Shown piece after piece: positions 28,205 to 36,924 of a stretch of DNA of 64,000 nucleotides (position 1 is its first letter; each line of letters opens with the position of its first letter). The stretch lies in contig NYUD01000043.1 of the NCBI GenBank assembly GCA_002683825.1, forward strand, positions 1 through 64,000. The letters are read 5' to 3'. Source of the stretch: Planctomycetota bacterium. GTDB taxonomy: Bacteria; Planctomycetota; UBA1135; GCA-002686595. The position numbers and the translations under genes are program-made. The notes under the pieces were generated by a model. The model ran no database searches. It had not been told where the DNA came from and was given only the letters and a program-made list of their open reading frames with translations.

Positions 28205-28233
28205 CTGGGTGTGGCTGGGGTGTGGCGCGACAG

Positions 28234-29283
28234 CTACTTCAGCTGTTCCCAGAACTCGGCGGGCATGTCGTGAGCGATCTTGAGCGCACCGTTGGCCCCG
28301 CCGTAGATGGGCTCTTCGATCCGCAACACACGCCCTCCGCCGAGCGTCCGTTGCATCTCGCGCTCGATGGCTGAATCGAGCCCCTGGACCATGCTTCCGC
28401 CTCCGGCGAGCAGAACCCGATCCTTCAGCCGCTGCTGGAATTCCGGATCGAAGGTCGCCACGAGCTTTCCGAGCCCTTCGACGATCGGTGGAATGACCTC
28501 CCGGCACGAATCGCGCATCGCCTCGGTGATGTCAAAGTCGGTTGGCTTGCCCCCCACAGGGAACCGGACGACCACGGGCTCCATCTCATCGGAGACGGAG
28601 CTGTGACGCTCCTTCATTTCCTTGATCATCTGAACCGTGAACTGAGCCTCGGGGTGTTCCTCACGAATCCGCTCGGCCAGGCGACCATCGACGAAGTCAC
28701 CGGCGGTGTCCATCGTGACCTGATCGGTGTCCTCGGGCATCGTGCCGTGCATTCGACAGAGGTCGACGGTTCCGGCGCCGATGTCGATGACAAGTACATC
28801 CTCCAGCCAATCCAGACCGTAGGCGACGGCGAAGGGCTCCGAACACAGCATCACCGAATCCACACTCTTGCGTGCCGCGTCGATGATGACTTCTTTGTTG
28901 CGGATCGACGCTTCGGCGGGAACACCGATCACGGCGTAGACGAGCTCGTCCTTGCGGGGTTGCGAAAGCCGGATGATCTCGCTGATCAAGTCGGTGGCCG
29001 CACGTAGATTGCTCTCGAAATCGCCGCCTTCATCACTCGCCTTCAGGACTCCGGCCTCCAGGGGACGAAAGAAGTCCAGCGACAGCCGGTGCTTGACCGC
29101 TTCCGAGCCAAAGAGGACATCCCGCTTGAGGAGCTTCTGACTGATAACGTCCTTGGGATATCCGACAAAGGAAGCGACCGTGTCGCGGACGCCGTTACTC
29201 GCCGAAACGGAGGTACGGGACGTGCCCAGGTCGATCCCGAGGTAAAGGACGCCATGGTCCTTGCTTGAAGACCCTTTTTTCAT
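28234..29283 (-). CDS. MamK-like bacterial actin
   Basis: 349 residues with the actin/Hsp70 ATPase fold: phosphate-1 loop LYLGIDLGTSRTSV, phosphate-2 loop LVIDIGAGTVDLC, adenosine motif LLAGGGSMVQGL. Features typical of the magnetosome actin MamK rather than MreB include VGYPKDVISQKLL, AVIGVPAEASIRNKEV, EPFAVAYGL, and the end GGANGALKIAHDMPAEFWEQL. It likely forms cytoplasmic filaments. No other magnetosome gene is present nearby, so it belongs to the MamK-like group outside magnetosome islands. Start ATG (MKKGSSSKDHG) at 29283; the upstream extension is Pro-rich and unlikely. It follows a degenerate GGDEF gene by 64 bases. Confidence 0.85.
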   Translation of the reverse strand: MKKGSSSKDHGVLYLGIDLGTSRTSVSASNGVRDTVASFVGYPKDVISQKLLKRDVLFGSEAVKHRLSLDFFRPLEAGVLKASDEGGDFESNLRAATDLISEIIRLSQPRKDELVYAVIGVPAEASIRNKEVIIDAARKSVDSVMLCSEPFAVAYGLDWLEDVLVIDIGAGTVDLCRMHGTMPEDTDQVTMDTAGDFVDGRLAERIREEHPEAQFTVQMIKEMKERHSSVSDEMEPVVVRFPVGGKPTDFDITEAMRDSCREVIPPIVEGLGKLVATFDPEFQQRLKDRVLLAGGGSMVQGLDSAIEREMQRTLGGGRVLRIEEPIYGGANGALKIAHDMPAEFWEQLK

Positions 29284-29347
29284 CGCCAAGTGTTCGGTAG
29301 GTGGGGGGAAGTAGGGACGAGAAGGAACGAAAATCCGCGGTGTTCTG

Positions 29348-30400
29348 TCAAGCACCGCCCCGCAACTTCTCCAGCAATCGCAGGTTGGCCTCGTAGATCA
29401 ACCCAAGAATGTCCTTTTTCCTCGCATAATCGCCCGAGTCGGTGGCGAGGCCCTGGACCGACCTGTAGATCGACTTTATTCCCGGATCGACACCCTTTTC
29501 CAGCGCGAGACGGTGAAGCTCGTCTTCCGTCGCATCCAGCATGAGCTTCAACTTTGCGACTCTCCCTTCGAGGATGTCGATCTGACGGCGATCCTCCTCG
29601 CACGCCTCGCCATGCGCGTCGAAGCTAACGAGACTCTCTTCGGTGATCTTGATCACCTGGTTCTCGATCCGGTCGAGCCCGGGCGTCCGGGGCCCGAGCC
29701 GACGGAAGAGCGTCCGGATCTGGTCGGCCCAGGCTCCCTTTCCCAGACCCTCGGAAATGGCGGACCCGGTTTCGGCGGGCTCGTCCCCGAGAACGGCCTG
29801 GAGTTCCGGCTCCTCCGAACCGGGCGAAGCGGAGGCCCCGCCCGAACCCGTGTCTTCGGGGGGCTCCGGGGACCCGGCCGACGAGGGGGACGGCTCCGCC
29901 GCGGGATGGCATTCGACCGAGCGATCCCCGCCCCCATCGATCGCCTTCGTCACCGCCTCCTCCGTCGCCCGCAGAAAGTGATCGAAGTTCAGCCCGCTCG
30001 CTGCTTCGGCCACGGCGAGGCCCACCGAAAGAGTCACCCGCAGCGATCGCCCGTCGCTCTGGAATTCGAGTCGCCGGGCCCCCTCCAGGAGCCGCCGGGC
30101 CACGGCCGCAGCCTCCTCCTGGGTCGCGTGAGGAAACACGGCCAGAATCCGGTCTTCCTGACGACAGCCGACGGGTTCTAAGTCGCTTGTCACGGTGTGC
30201 AGAAGCTCCGTGATGCCCTGGAGAATCTTCTCCTTGGACTCGACCCCGTAGAGGTCCTGGAGATAGCCGAGTCGATCGACCTCGACCAGCATGAGGCAGC
30301 AGGAAATCCCGTACCTGATAACGCGGTCGTATTCGATCCGCATCAGGCGTTGGATGTCCTCCGGGGAGAAAAGCCCGTTCTCGGAGTCGCTGAAGGTCAC
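29348..30400 (-). CDS. degenerate GGDEF-domain protein with C-terminal coiled coil
   Basis: About 350 residues. Residues about 10-160 follow the diguanylate cyclase fold: MRIEYDRVIRYGISCCLMLVEVDRL, AAAVARRLLEGARRL and VTLSVGLAVAE. The GGDEF signature is replaced by RQEDRILAVF, so cyclase activity is not expected; it may bind a nucleotide or a partner. A Ser/Pro/Glu-rich linker (about 170-230) joins a C-terminal helical domain (about 240-350). The GTG at 30400 was chosen because the upstream frame begins with a TTG and is low in complexity. It precedes the MamK-like gene on the same strand, so it may control filament position. Confidence 0.65.
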   Translation of the reverse strand: MTFSDSENGLFSPEDIQRLMRIEYDRVIRYGISCCLMLVEVDRLGYLQDLYGVESKEKILQGITELLHTVTSDLEPVGCRQEDRILAVFPHATQEEAAAVARRLLEGARRLEFQSDGRSLRVTLSVGLAVAEAASGLNFDHFLRATEEAVTKAIDGGGDRSVECHPAAEPSPSSAGSPEPPEDTGSGGASASPGSEEPELQAVLGDEPAETGSAISEGLGKGAWADQIRTLFRRLGPRTPGLDRIENQVIKITEESLVSFDAHGEACEEDRRQIDILEGRVAKLKLMLDATEDELHRLALEKGVDPGIKSIYRSVQGLATDSGDYARKKDILGLIYEANLRLLEKLRGGA

Positions 30401-30639
30401 AGGAAGCGCAGGATACGATTCGCCGTTCTGTTGCGCATTCCCCCCAACGGATCGGGGTGGGATTCGTAAAGCAGGATCGGATACCCTGCGCTCCTCCGAG
30501 GTCTTCGAGGGGCCTCCACACCGTGGAACCGGCCACCGAATCTCCAAATCGCGGCCCCGAGTCTCGGTGGGGTGCCCGCGGGGAAATCGTGGTCAAAACT
30601 CGAACAAGGAGCTCCCTGAAGAAAGCTCCCCCTATCGTC

Positions 30640-31683
30640 ATGTCGAAACCTTCCGCCTATCTCCTCGCGTTCTCCCTCCTCGGCGCCACGGCAATCGCTC
30701 AGAAGGGCTCTCAACCCCCTTTCAAGGTGAGCGAATCCAACACCCCGTTCGCCCCCAAACCCTGTTTCGACTACACGCGGGTCCAGGAACCCAACTCGGT
30801 CTGGTGGGAGCGGCTAGAAAGCGCAAAGATCGACCTTCAGAACGCGGTCAAGATGGCCCGCCAGCAGGCTCCGGATCCGGATCCGGAGACCGTTCGTGCA
30901 GCCGGCGCACGCCTGATCTCGGGGGAACGGGATTACTACCTGATCGAACTGTGGCGCCTGGGCACGACGGACTCCGAATTTGTGCGCCTGGCCGCGGACA
31001 ACGGAGAATTCCTCAAGGGCGAATTCAGCGGCGAAGCCTGTTTCGATCACGGGGAAGTGACGGAGGAACTCGTGCACGCCGAACTCTTCGAGGCCTCGGT
31101 CCTGCTCGAGGATGCCATCGAGGTTGCAGCGGCCAAGTTCGGTCATACACCGCACGCCAGAAAGATCACGTTCAAGGCCCAGGGCCAGGATCGGCGCTAC
31201 GAGCTCGAGATGTTCAGCTCGCATCCCAAAGGCAAGTTCCGTCGGTGGCACATGGTGACACCTGCTGACAAACACATGGTCCGCATGAGGATCAAGCTGG
31301 ATCGCTATGCCGGAGACCCGATGATGGGCGAGGTTGCGACCCCCCTCGATTCGGGTCTGCAAGTCCATGACTTCATCGTGGGCGACGGTGAGATCGTGAC
31401 CGCCGACTCGGTCGTCCAGGTCCACTACCGCCTGGTCCTGCTCGACAACCAAGCGATCTTCAACACGAAGTCACGCGCGAAGCCCGTCTCCTTCAAGGTC
31501 GCCGATGCCCAGCTCGATGGGATCAGGCTCGGCCTGCAGGGCATGCGGGTGGGTGGCAAACGCAAGATCGTGATCCCTCCGGAGCTGGCTTTCGGCAAGC
31601 GGGGCAGGGCAAGAATTCCGCCCAACGCCATCGTCGTGGCGGACATCGGTGTCATCGGAATCGAGGATCCGTCCGAGGAATAG
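30640..31683 (+). CDS. secreted FKBP-type peptidyl-prolyl isomerase
   Basis: 347 residues. Signal peptide SAYLLAFSLLGATAIAQ at the N-terminus. Residues 25-220 form a domain I do not recognise. The C-terminal FKBP domain (about 235-345) has VVQVHYRLVLLDNQAIFNT, GLQGMRVGGKRKIVIPPELAFGKRG and PPNAIVVADI, containing the main FKBP pocket residues. It catalyses proline isomerisation in periplasmic protein folding. The start is the ATG at 30640 before the signal peptide; the longer frame lacks one. The selenoprotein gene follows after 6 bases, so they are probably co-transcribed. Confidence 0.88.
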   Translation: MSKPSAYLLAFSLLGATAIAQKGSQPPFKVSESNTPFAPKPCFDYTRVQEPNSVWWERLESAKIDLQNAVKMARQQAPDPDPETVRAAGARLISGERDYYLIELWRLGTTDSEFVRLAADNGEFLKGEFSGEACFDHGEVTEELVHAELFEASVLLEDAIEVAAAKFGHTPHARKITFKAQGQDRRYELEMFSSHPKGKFRRWHMVTPADKHMVRMRIKLDRYAGDPMMGEVATPLDSGLQVHDFIVGDGEIVTADSVVQVHYRLVLLDNQAIFNTKSRAKPVSFKVADAQLDGIRLGLQGMRVGGKRKIVIPPELAFGKRGRARIPPNAIVVADIGVIGIEDPSEE

Positions 31684-31689
31684 GACCGC

Positions 31690-32226
31690 GTGGCCTGGAT
31701 TCGAACGATCTCTGAAACCGAGGCTGGTTCCGATCTCAAACGCCTCTATGGGGAGATGCTCGACCCCCGCAGCGGCAAGGTCGACCACGTTCTCAAGGTC
31801 CACGGGCTGAATCCCGAGGGCCTCCGGGCTCACTGGACTCTCTACCGAGCGGCGATGCGCGCAACCCCCGGCCTGCGCAAGGTCGAGCGGGAAATGATCG
31901 CCTGCGTCGTCAGCTCGCTCAACGGCTGCCACTACTGAATCACCCATCACCGGCGCGGTCTGCTCCGCTTGATGAAGGACGAAGAGGCGGTCGCTCGAAT
32001 CGTCGAGGACTTTGAAACGGCGGGTCTGGATGGGCGGCGACTGGCGATGCTGCGTTACGCGAGAAAGCTGACCCTGAGCCCCTCGAAGATGGAACGGACC
32101 GATGTGCAGGCTTTGAGAGACGCCGGTTTCAAGGACGAGGAGGTCCTGGGAATGGCCGAAGTCGTGGCGTATTACGCCTATGCAAACCGGATCGTAGATG
32201 GACTAGGCGTGGATCTGGAGGAGTAG
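31690..32226 (+). CDS. AhpD-like peroxidase-related selenoprotein (in-frame UGA = selenocysteine, predicted)
   Basis: 178 residues if the TGA at 31936-31938 is read as selenocysteine. The family (CMD/AhpD-fold, 'uncharacterised peroxidase-related enzyme') has the invariant motif NGCxYCxxHH; here codons 79-87 read G-C-H-Y-TGA-I-T-H-H, so TGA stands exactly at the second redox Cys, giving CxxU (Cys80, Sec83). The frame continues without shift for 95 more codons that match the family C-terminus (AMLRYARKLT, VQALRDAGFKDEEVLGMAEVVAYYAYANRIVDGLGVDLEE). A SECIS-like hairpin follows the TGA. Start is GTG at 31690 (MAWIRTISETEA). Likely function is thiol/selenol-dependent peroxide or disulfide reduction. 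If UGA is a stop, it would be a broken gene. Confidence 0.85.
31945..31974 (+). promoter_or_regulatory. bacterial SECIS-like hairpin downstream of the in-frame UGA
   Basis: Stem CATCA/TGATG (31945-31949 with 31970-31974), then CGG/CCG (31951-31953 with 31965-31967), then GC/GC closing a five-base loop GGTCT (31957-31961). A C-T mismatch lies just below the loop-closing pairs. The loop G-G-T begins 19 bases after the UGA, within the window expected for SelB binding, and the loop resembles the AGGUCU loop of the E. coli fdhF SECIS. Pairing was found by eye. Confidence 0.7.
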
Positions 32227-32229
32227 CTC

Positions 32230-33057
32230 CTACCTGCCCTGGAACACCGGTTTGCGCTTCTCCGTGAAGGCCGCCAGGGCCTCCAGACGATCCTCGGTTC
32301 CTAGAACCCGTTCGTAGCAGCGCGCTTCGTGCTCCAGCCCTTTTGACTTCGGCATCTCGCACCCCACGTCGATGGCGGCCTTCGCGGCGCGAACGGCGAT
32401 GGGACCGTTAGCTGCGATGGCCCGCGCGAGTTCGGAGGCGTGCTCGAAGAGTTTCCCTTCCGGCGCGATGCTGTTCACCAAGCCGATGCGCTCGGCCTCC
32501 TCGGCGTCGATACGACGACCGGTCAGGATCAATTCCTTCGCGCGAGCCTTGCCGATCAGTCGCGGCAGACGCTGGGTTCCCCCGGCTCCGGGAATGATGG
32601 CCAGAGAGACTTCCGTCAGTCCCAGCTTGGCGTGGGGAGCAGCGACGCGCAGGTCGCAGGAAAGCGCTAGCTCCATCCCACCACCGAAGGCGAAGCCGCC
32701 GATGACGGCGATCGTCGGCTGCGGCATCGCCTCGACATCGTCCATGAGAGCGCGGATGTTCCGTACGAACCGGGGCACGCGCTCGTCTGGCATGGTGCGG
32801 CGCTCCTTGAGGTCCGCACCCGCGCAAAAGGCCTTCTGACCGGCACCGGTGAAGAGAATGCAACGGATGGAGAGATCCTCGCGCAGCTCTTCCAGAAGCG
32901 TGCGCATCCGCAGCAGCGTGGGGAAAGAGAGGCAGTTCAAAACCTCTTCACGCTGGATCGTCAGCCAGCAAAGATCGCCCTCGCGCTCGACGCCGCAGAG
33001 GCCCTCTTCGTCCGGAATATCGCCGGGAAAATCCTCGCGTACGCTCATACGATGCAT
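32230..33057 (-). CDS. enoyl-CoA hydratase/isomerase family protein
   Basis: 275 residues of the crotonase fold. The acyl-CoA oxyanion segments are AFCAGADLKER and GFAFGGGMELALSCDLRVA; the catalytic Glu lies in LGLTEVSLAIIPGAGGTQRLPRLIG, the pattern of true hydratases such as methylglutaconyl-CoA hydratase (AUH type). It probably acts in fatty or branched-chain acid breakdown. Two starts are close: ATG 33057 (MHRMSV) or 33048. It follows the heptosyltransferase gene by 13 bases and is convergent with the selenoprotein, three bases apart. Confidence 0.9.
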   Translation of the reverse strand: MHRMSVREDFPGDIPDEEGLCGVEREGDLCWLTIQREEVLNCLSFPTLLRMRTLLEELREDLSIRCILFTGAGQKAFCAGADLKERRTMPDERVPRFVRNIRALMDDVEAMPQPTIAVIGGFAFGGGMELALSCDLRVAAPHAKLGLTEVSLAIIPGAGGTQRLPRLIGKARAKELILTGRRIDAEEAERIGLVNSIAPEGKLFEHASELARAIAANGPIAVRAAKAAIDVGCEMPKSKGLEHEARCYERVLGTEDRLEALAAFTEKRKPVFQGR

Positions 33058-33070
33058 GGTACGGCCGACT

Positions 33071-34087
33071 TCAAGGGGATACGAGGTCCAGCGCCGCCGC
33101 GATCGCACGCTCGGGCGGGAGTTCCTCCATGCAACGATGATGACCCAGGGGGCAGCTGTGACGGATGCACGGCGAACACTCGAGGTCCTCGACCCGCAGC
33201 ACGGCCGAGCCGGGAAGCGGCGGCGTGAGCTCGGGGTAGTTCGGCCCGATCAGGCAAACACAGGGAACGCCGAAGGCCCCGGCCACCCAGCGCGGTCCGG
33301 AATCGCTGCTGAGCACCAATCGGGCGCCCCGAACCCAGGCCTTCAATCGGGAGAGGGTGCGCTCGCAGGGCGAAAGATCGATCACGGGGTGACGTGCGGC
33401 CGCCGCGACGGCCGCCAGCACGGGCTCCTCGCCCGGAGCGCCGCACAGGACTCCGCGCCACCCGAGGCGTTCGTACAGTGCGTCCAGGACCGCCGCGTGG
33501 TGTGCGGGGGGCCAGGCCTTGGCCGCACCGAAGGCGGCCGACGGCGCGCTCATGCAGTAGGGCTCGCCCTCCTCGAGACCGAGCGCAGAGAGCTCGCGGT
33601 GGGCGGCCTCGCACGTCTCATCGCCTACGTCCAGGTGCAAGGGCGAAGCGCCCGCCTCGATCCCGACCAGGGCCGCGATGCGAGCCATCAACTCGCGGGT
33701 GGGATAGGGCAGGCGCCGGCCGTCCCGCGAGGGAGGGGTGACCCTGTGGGTCAAGAGCCACCTGCGCCCCCCGAGGGAGGCTCCGGCCCGGACGGGAACC
33801 CGCGCACGAAGAGCCCGCCAGGCGGCCCCCGGCGAATTCGAGAGCAACAGCGCCACATCCGGCCGCACTTCCGAGATACGCGCGATCTCCTCGCGATTCG
33901 AGGCGATCGGCACGAGGTGAGGCTCAAGCGGGCCGTCGGCAAGGATCTCGGTGAGGTGTGAGCGGACTCCGATCGAGACCTTCTCGAAGCGCCCGCAAGA
34001 AGAGGCCTCCCTGAGGATGGGGGTCGACATGACCAGGTCACCCACCCAATTGGGTGCTCGAATCCAAAGATGTCCCGAGATCGGCAT
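33071..34087 (-). CDS. waaF: lipopolysaccharide heptosyltransferase, glycosyltransferase family 9
   Basis: 338 residues. GT-B fold of ADP-heptose:LPS heptosyltransferases: N-terminal LWIRAPNWVGDLVMSTPILR, and C-terminal SSDSGPRWVAGAFGVPCVCLIGPNYPELTPP, where the sugar nucleotide binds. The Cys-rich end ECSPCIRHSCPLGHHRCMEEL is typical of the WaaF subgroup. It adds heptose to the LPS inner core at the cytoplasmic membrane face. ATG 34087 (MPISGHLW) is chosen; the very long upstream open frame is antisense to the glutamate dehydrogenase. The donor is made by hldE/hldD further along. Whether it adds the first or second heptose cannot be read from sequence alone. Confidence 0.88.
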   Translation of the reverse strand: MPISGHLWIRAPNWVGDLVMSTPILREASSCGRFEKVSIGVRSHLTEILADGPLEPHLVPIASNREEIARISEVRPDVALLLSNSPGAAWRALRARVPVRAGASLGGRRWLLTHRVTPPSRDGRRLPYPTRELMARIAALVGIEAGASPLHLDVGDETCEAAHRELSALGLEEGEPYCMSAPSAAFGAAKAWPPAHHAAVLDALYERLGWRGVLCGAPGEEPVLAAVAAAARHPVIDLSPCERTLSRLKAWVRGARLVLSSDSGPRWVAGAFGVPCVCLIGPNYPELTPPLPGSAVLRVEDLECSPCIRHSCPLGHHRCMEELPPERAIAAALDLVSP

Positions 34088-34270
34088 GGCACGATCCAAC
34101 TCCGTCGTAGCTTTCGGGTCAAACGTGTCGGGGAAATCACTTGCCCAGGGTTCCCCCTGAGCCGATAGAGCGCTCTGATAGTGAACTCTTGGGAAGCCCG
34201 AGACGGGGCTCCCCTCCTCAGACAACCGTAAAACAGAAGCGTGGGCTAACCAAGACCCCGCGACAGAGCC

Positions 34271-35557
34271 ATGTCCGACGGTGCAGTCGTAGCTTCGGCC
34301 AGCGTTCAAAAGGACGAATTCAACCCCTTCAAGGCGATGGCCCGGCGTTTTGACGGTGCCGCCAACCACCTCGAGCTCGACCCTGGGATCCGCGAAGTGC
34401 TCCGCACGCCCGACCGGGAATTGACGGTTGCGATTCCGGTCCTGATGGACGACGGTTCGCTGTCGGTATTCCGAGGCTACCGGGTCCAGCACAACTTCCT
34501 GCGCGGGCCGTGCAAGGGTGGGATTCGATTCGCACCGGACGTGCACCTCGACGAAGTCCGCGCGCTCGCTGCCTGGATGACGTGGAAGTGTTCGATCGTC
34601 GGCATCCCCTTCGGCGGCGCGAAGGGCGGCGTGGTCTGCGATCCGCGCAAACTGTCCCTCGGCGAGCTCGAGCGCATCACGCGGCGCTACACGGCCAGCA
34701 TCATGGACATTCTCGGGCCCGATCGCGATGTGCCGGCGCCGGACGTGAACACGAACGAACAAACGATGGCATGGATCATGGATACCTACTCCATGCACGT
34801 GCGTCGTACGGCGACCGCGGTCGTAACGGGCAAGCCCTTGATTCTCGGAGGTAGCAAGGGGCGTCTCGAGGCTACCGGCCGCGGTGTCATGATCTCGACA
34901 CGCGAAGCGCTGAAGACGATGGGCTTGCGCCCGGAAGAGACGCGCGTCGTCGTGCAAGGCTCGGGCAACGTCGGCGGCGTGGGAGCCGAGTTGCTCCACC
35001 GCGAGGGCTACAAGGTCCTCTCGATATCCGACATGTACGGCACGGTCTACAACGACAAGGGTCTTGATGTACCGGCGGTGATGGCGTGGTTGCGCGAACA
35101 GAAGCGGCTCGACGGCTTCTCCGAGGCCGAGCATCTGCCCAACTCCGAACAATTGACGCTGGAGTGCGACGTGCTGGTACCGGCCGCCACGGAAAACCAG
35201 ATCACGTCCAAGAACGTGGACACGATCCGCGCCAGACTGATCGTGGAAGGCGCCAACGGCCCGACGACGGCCGCAGCCGACGAAAAGCTCGAGGAACGCG
35301 GAGTGGTCGTCGTCCCCGACATCCTGGCCAATGCCGGCGGAGTCACGGTTTCCTACTTCGAGTGGGTCCAGGATCGCATGGGCTACTTCTGGACCGAAGA
35401 CATCGTCAACGCCCGACTCGAGCAGACGATGGTCAACTCGTTCAACGAGGTTCACACGACGGCCAAACAGAACAACGTTTCGCTGAGAAAGGCCGCCTAT
35501 ATCCTCGCGCTCGACCGGGTCGCAACGGTCTATCGCCTGCGCGGAATTTTCGCATGA
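34271..35557 (+). CDS. gdhB: glutamate dehydrogenase, catalytic subunit
   Basis: 428 residues of the Glu/Leu/Phe/Val dehydrogenase family; interconverts glutamate and 2-oxoglutarate plus ammonia. All three active-site lysines are present: Lys82 in GPCKGGIRF, Lys106 in MTWKCSIV and catalytic Lys118 in FGGAKGG. Asp of [10 protein letters not shown] is also kept. The NAD(P) domain has [17 protein letters not shown]. The 183-base upstream gap, divergent from waaF, contains an imperfect hairpin (34191-34213) in the leader. The stop overlaps the next gene as ATGA. The gene name follows Thermus usage for the catalytic partner and is an inference. Confidence 0.9.
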   Translation: MSDGAVVASASVQKDEFNPFKAMARRFDGAANHLELDPGIREVLRTPDRELTVAIPVLMDDGSLSVFRGYRVQHNFLRGPCKGGIRFAPDVHLDEVRALAAWMTWKCSIVGIPFGGAKGGVVCDPRKLSLGELERITRRYTASIMDILGPDRDVPAPDVNTNEQTMAWIMDTYSMHVRRTATAVVTGKPLILGGSKGRLEATGRGVMISTREALKTMGLRPEETRVVVQGSGNVGGVGAELLHREGYKVLSISDMYGTVYNDKGLDVPAVMAWLREQKRLDGFSEAEHLPNSEQLTLECDVLVPAATENQITSKNVDTIRARLIVEGANGPTTAAADEKLEERGVVVVPDILANAGGVTVSYFEWVQDRMGYFWTEDIVNARLEQTMVNSFNEVHTTAKQNNVSLRKAAYILALDRVATVYRLRGIFA

Positions 35558-36855
35558 GCACCGAAGCCGCTTCCGAAGCGCGCATGCTTCCCAGCACTCC
35601 CGAGCTCGACGACGAGTCGCCCTTCGCGACGATGATGAGCCTCTACGACGAGGCCGCCGCACACCTGGGCATCGATCCATCGAACTACGCGATCATGCGC
35701 AAACCGGACCGCGAGATGATGGTATCGGTTCCGGTACAGCTCGACGACGGCACCTGGACCGTCTTCGAGGGCTATCGCGTACAGCACAACCAGGGGATGG
35801 GTCCCTTCATAGGACCGATGCGACTGCACAGCCGGTTGCGCGTCGACGAGCTACGTGCGCTGGCGGGCTGGATGAGCTGGAAATGCGCCGTCGTCAACAT
35901 TCCATTCGGCGGCGCCGCGGGCGGAATTCGGATCCATCCCCCGCAGCGCAGCCGCGGCGAGGTCGAACGCGCCGTGCGACGCTACACCGCCGACCTGATC
36001 GACATCATCGGCCCCGAGCGGGACATCCTCACGCCCGACATCGGTACCGATGAGGAGATGATGGCCTGGATCATGGACACCGTCTCCAATCATCGCCGCT
36101 ATACAGAAAGCGCCGTCGTCACGGGCAAGCCCACCGAACTGGGCGGTTCGCGCATGGGGTTGGAGTCGGTCGCCTTTGGACTACGCGTCATCCTGCGCCT
36201 GGCGCTCGAGCTGTATCAGCTCCGCGAGCACGGGGCTAGCATCATCATCCAGGGAGCGGGTACGGTCGGAGGAACCCTGGCGCGCATCCTCTATGCCGAT
36301 GGTCAAAAGGTGGTCGGTCTCTCCGACGTGGCGACCGGGCTCTATAACGAAAACGGCCTGGACATCCCGACAATTCTCGCCGGGCGCGCGCAAGAAGGCA
36401 GGTTCGACGGACTCGAGGGAGACTTCGAACGAATCACCAATCGTGAGATGCTGAAGCTTCCCTGCGACGCGCTGATTCCTTGTGCCGTCGCCAACGCGGT
36501 CCACTCACGAAACGCGCGCGAAATCCAGGCCAGGTTGATCATCGAAGGTGCGCACGGCCCGGTGTCCGCTCGGGCCGACCGCGCTCTCCACGATCAAGGC
36601 ATCCCGGTCGTGCCCGACATCCTCGCGAACGCGGGGGGAGTTCTGGGGGACTACTTCGAATGGGTGCAGAATCGCCAGGGATTCTCCTGGATCGACTCCG
36701 TGCTGCACAAGCGCCTGACGCGTTTCATGGCGGAAGCATGGACCGAGGTATGCGAATTTCAGCTGCGCTACGGGGTGCGGATGCGGATGGCGGCCAACAT
36801 GCTGGCGGTCGAGCGGGTCGCATCAGCCGACCAGATTCGCGGGATCTACGCCTAG
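35554..36855 (+). CDS. gdhA: glutamate dehydrogenase paralogue lacking active-site lysines (probable regulatory subunit)
   Basis: 433 residues, full length, colinear with the preceding enzyme. At the substrate site GPCKGGIRF has become GPFIGPMRL (Lys to Ile86), and catalytic FGGAKGG has become FGGAAGG (Lys to Ala122); Lys110 and the later Asp are kept. The NAD domain is intact ([17 protein letters not shown]). Without the catalytic Lys it should not turn over glutamate. In Thermus thermophilus a tandem GdhA/GdhB pair forms a hetero-oligomer with a non-catalytic regulatory subunit that responds to leucine; the overlap of start and stop here suggests the same arrangement. An altered substrate is the alternative. 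Confidence 0.82.
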   Translation: MSTEAASEARMLPSTPELDDESPFATMMSLYDEAAAHLGIDPSNYAIMRKPDREMMVSVPVQLDDGTWTVFEGYRVQHNQGMGPFIGPMRLHSRLRVDELRALAGWMSWKCAVVNIPFGGAAGGIRIHPPQRSRGEVERAVRRYTADLIDIIGPERDILTPDIGTDEEMMAWIMDTVSNHRRYTESAVVTGKPTELGGSRMGLESVAFGLRVILRLALELYQLREHGASIIIQGAGTVGGTLARILYADGQKVVGLSDVATGLYNENGLDIPTILAGRAQEGRFDGLEGDFERITNREMLKLPCDALIPCAVANAVHSRNAREIQARLIIEGAHGPVSARADRALHDQGIPVVPDILANAGGVLGDYFEWVQNRQGFSWIDSVLHKRLTRFMAEAWTEVCEFQLRYGVRMRMAANMLAVERVASADQIRGIYA

Positions 36856-36924
36856 CAGTACAGGGAACGGCTCTCTTGGGATAGGCTGGAACTCTCGCCT
36901 TTCCCCAACGACCTGGTCCCCCCC

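Noticed and set aside
28234-30400. Magnetosome gene island
   Set aside because: Only a MamK-like actin is present; no MamA, MamB, MamE, MamI, MamO or MamQ-like gene is visible in the window.
31690-31938. Two separate proteins of 82 and about 85 residues instead of one selenoprotein
   Set aside because: They share phase, both halves belong to one known family, and the gap is a single TGA at a conserved redox Cys position with a fitting hairpin after it. A separate start at 31969 lacks a good ribosome site.
34088-35680. 530-residue N-terminal extension of the heptosyltransferase
   Set aside because: It is antisense to the glutamate dehydrogenase genes, a common artefact in GC-rich DNA; the GT9 domain starts at MPISGHLW.
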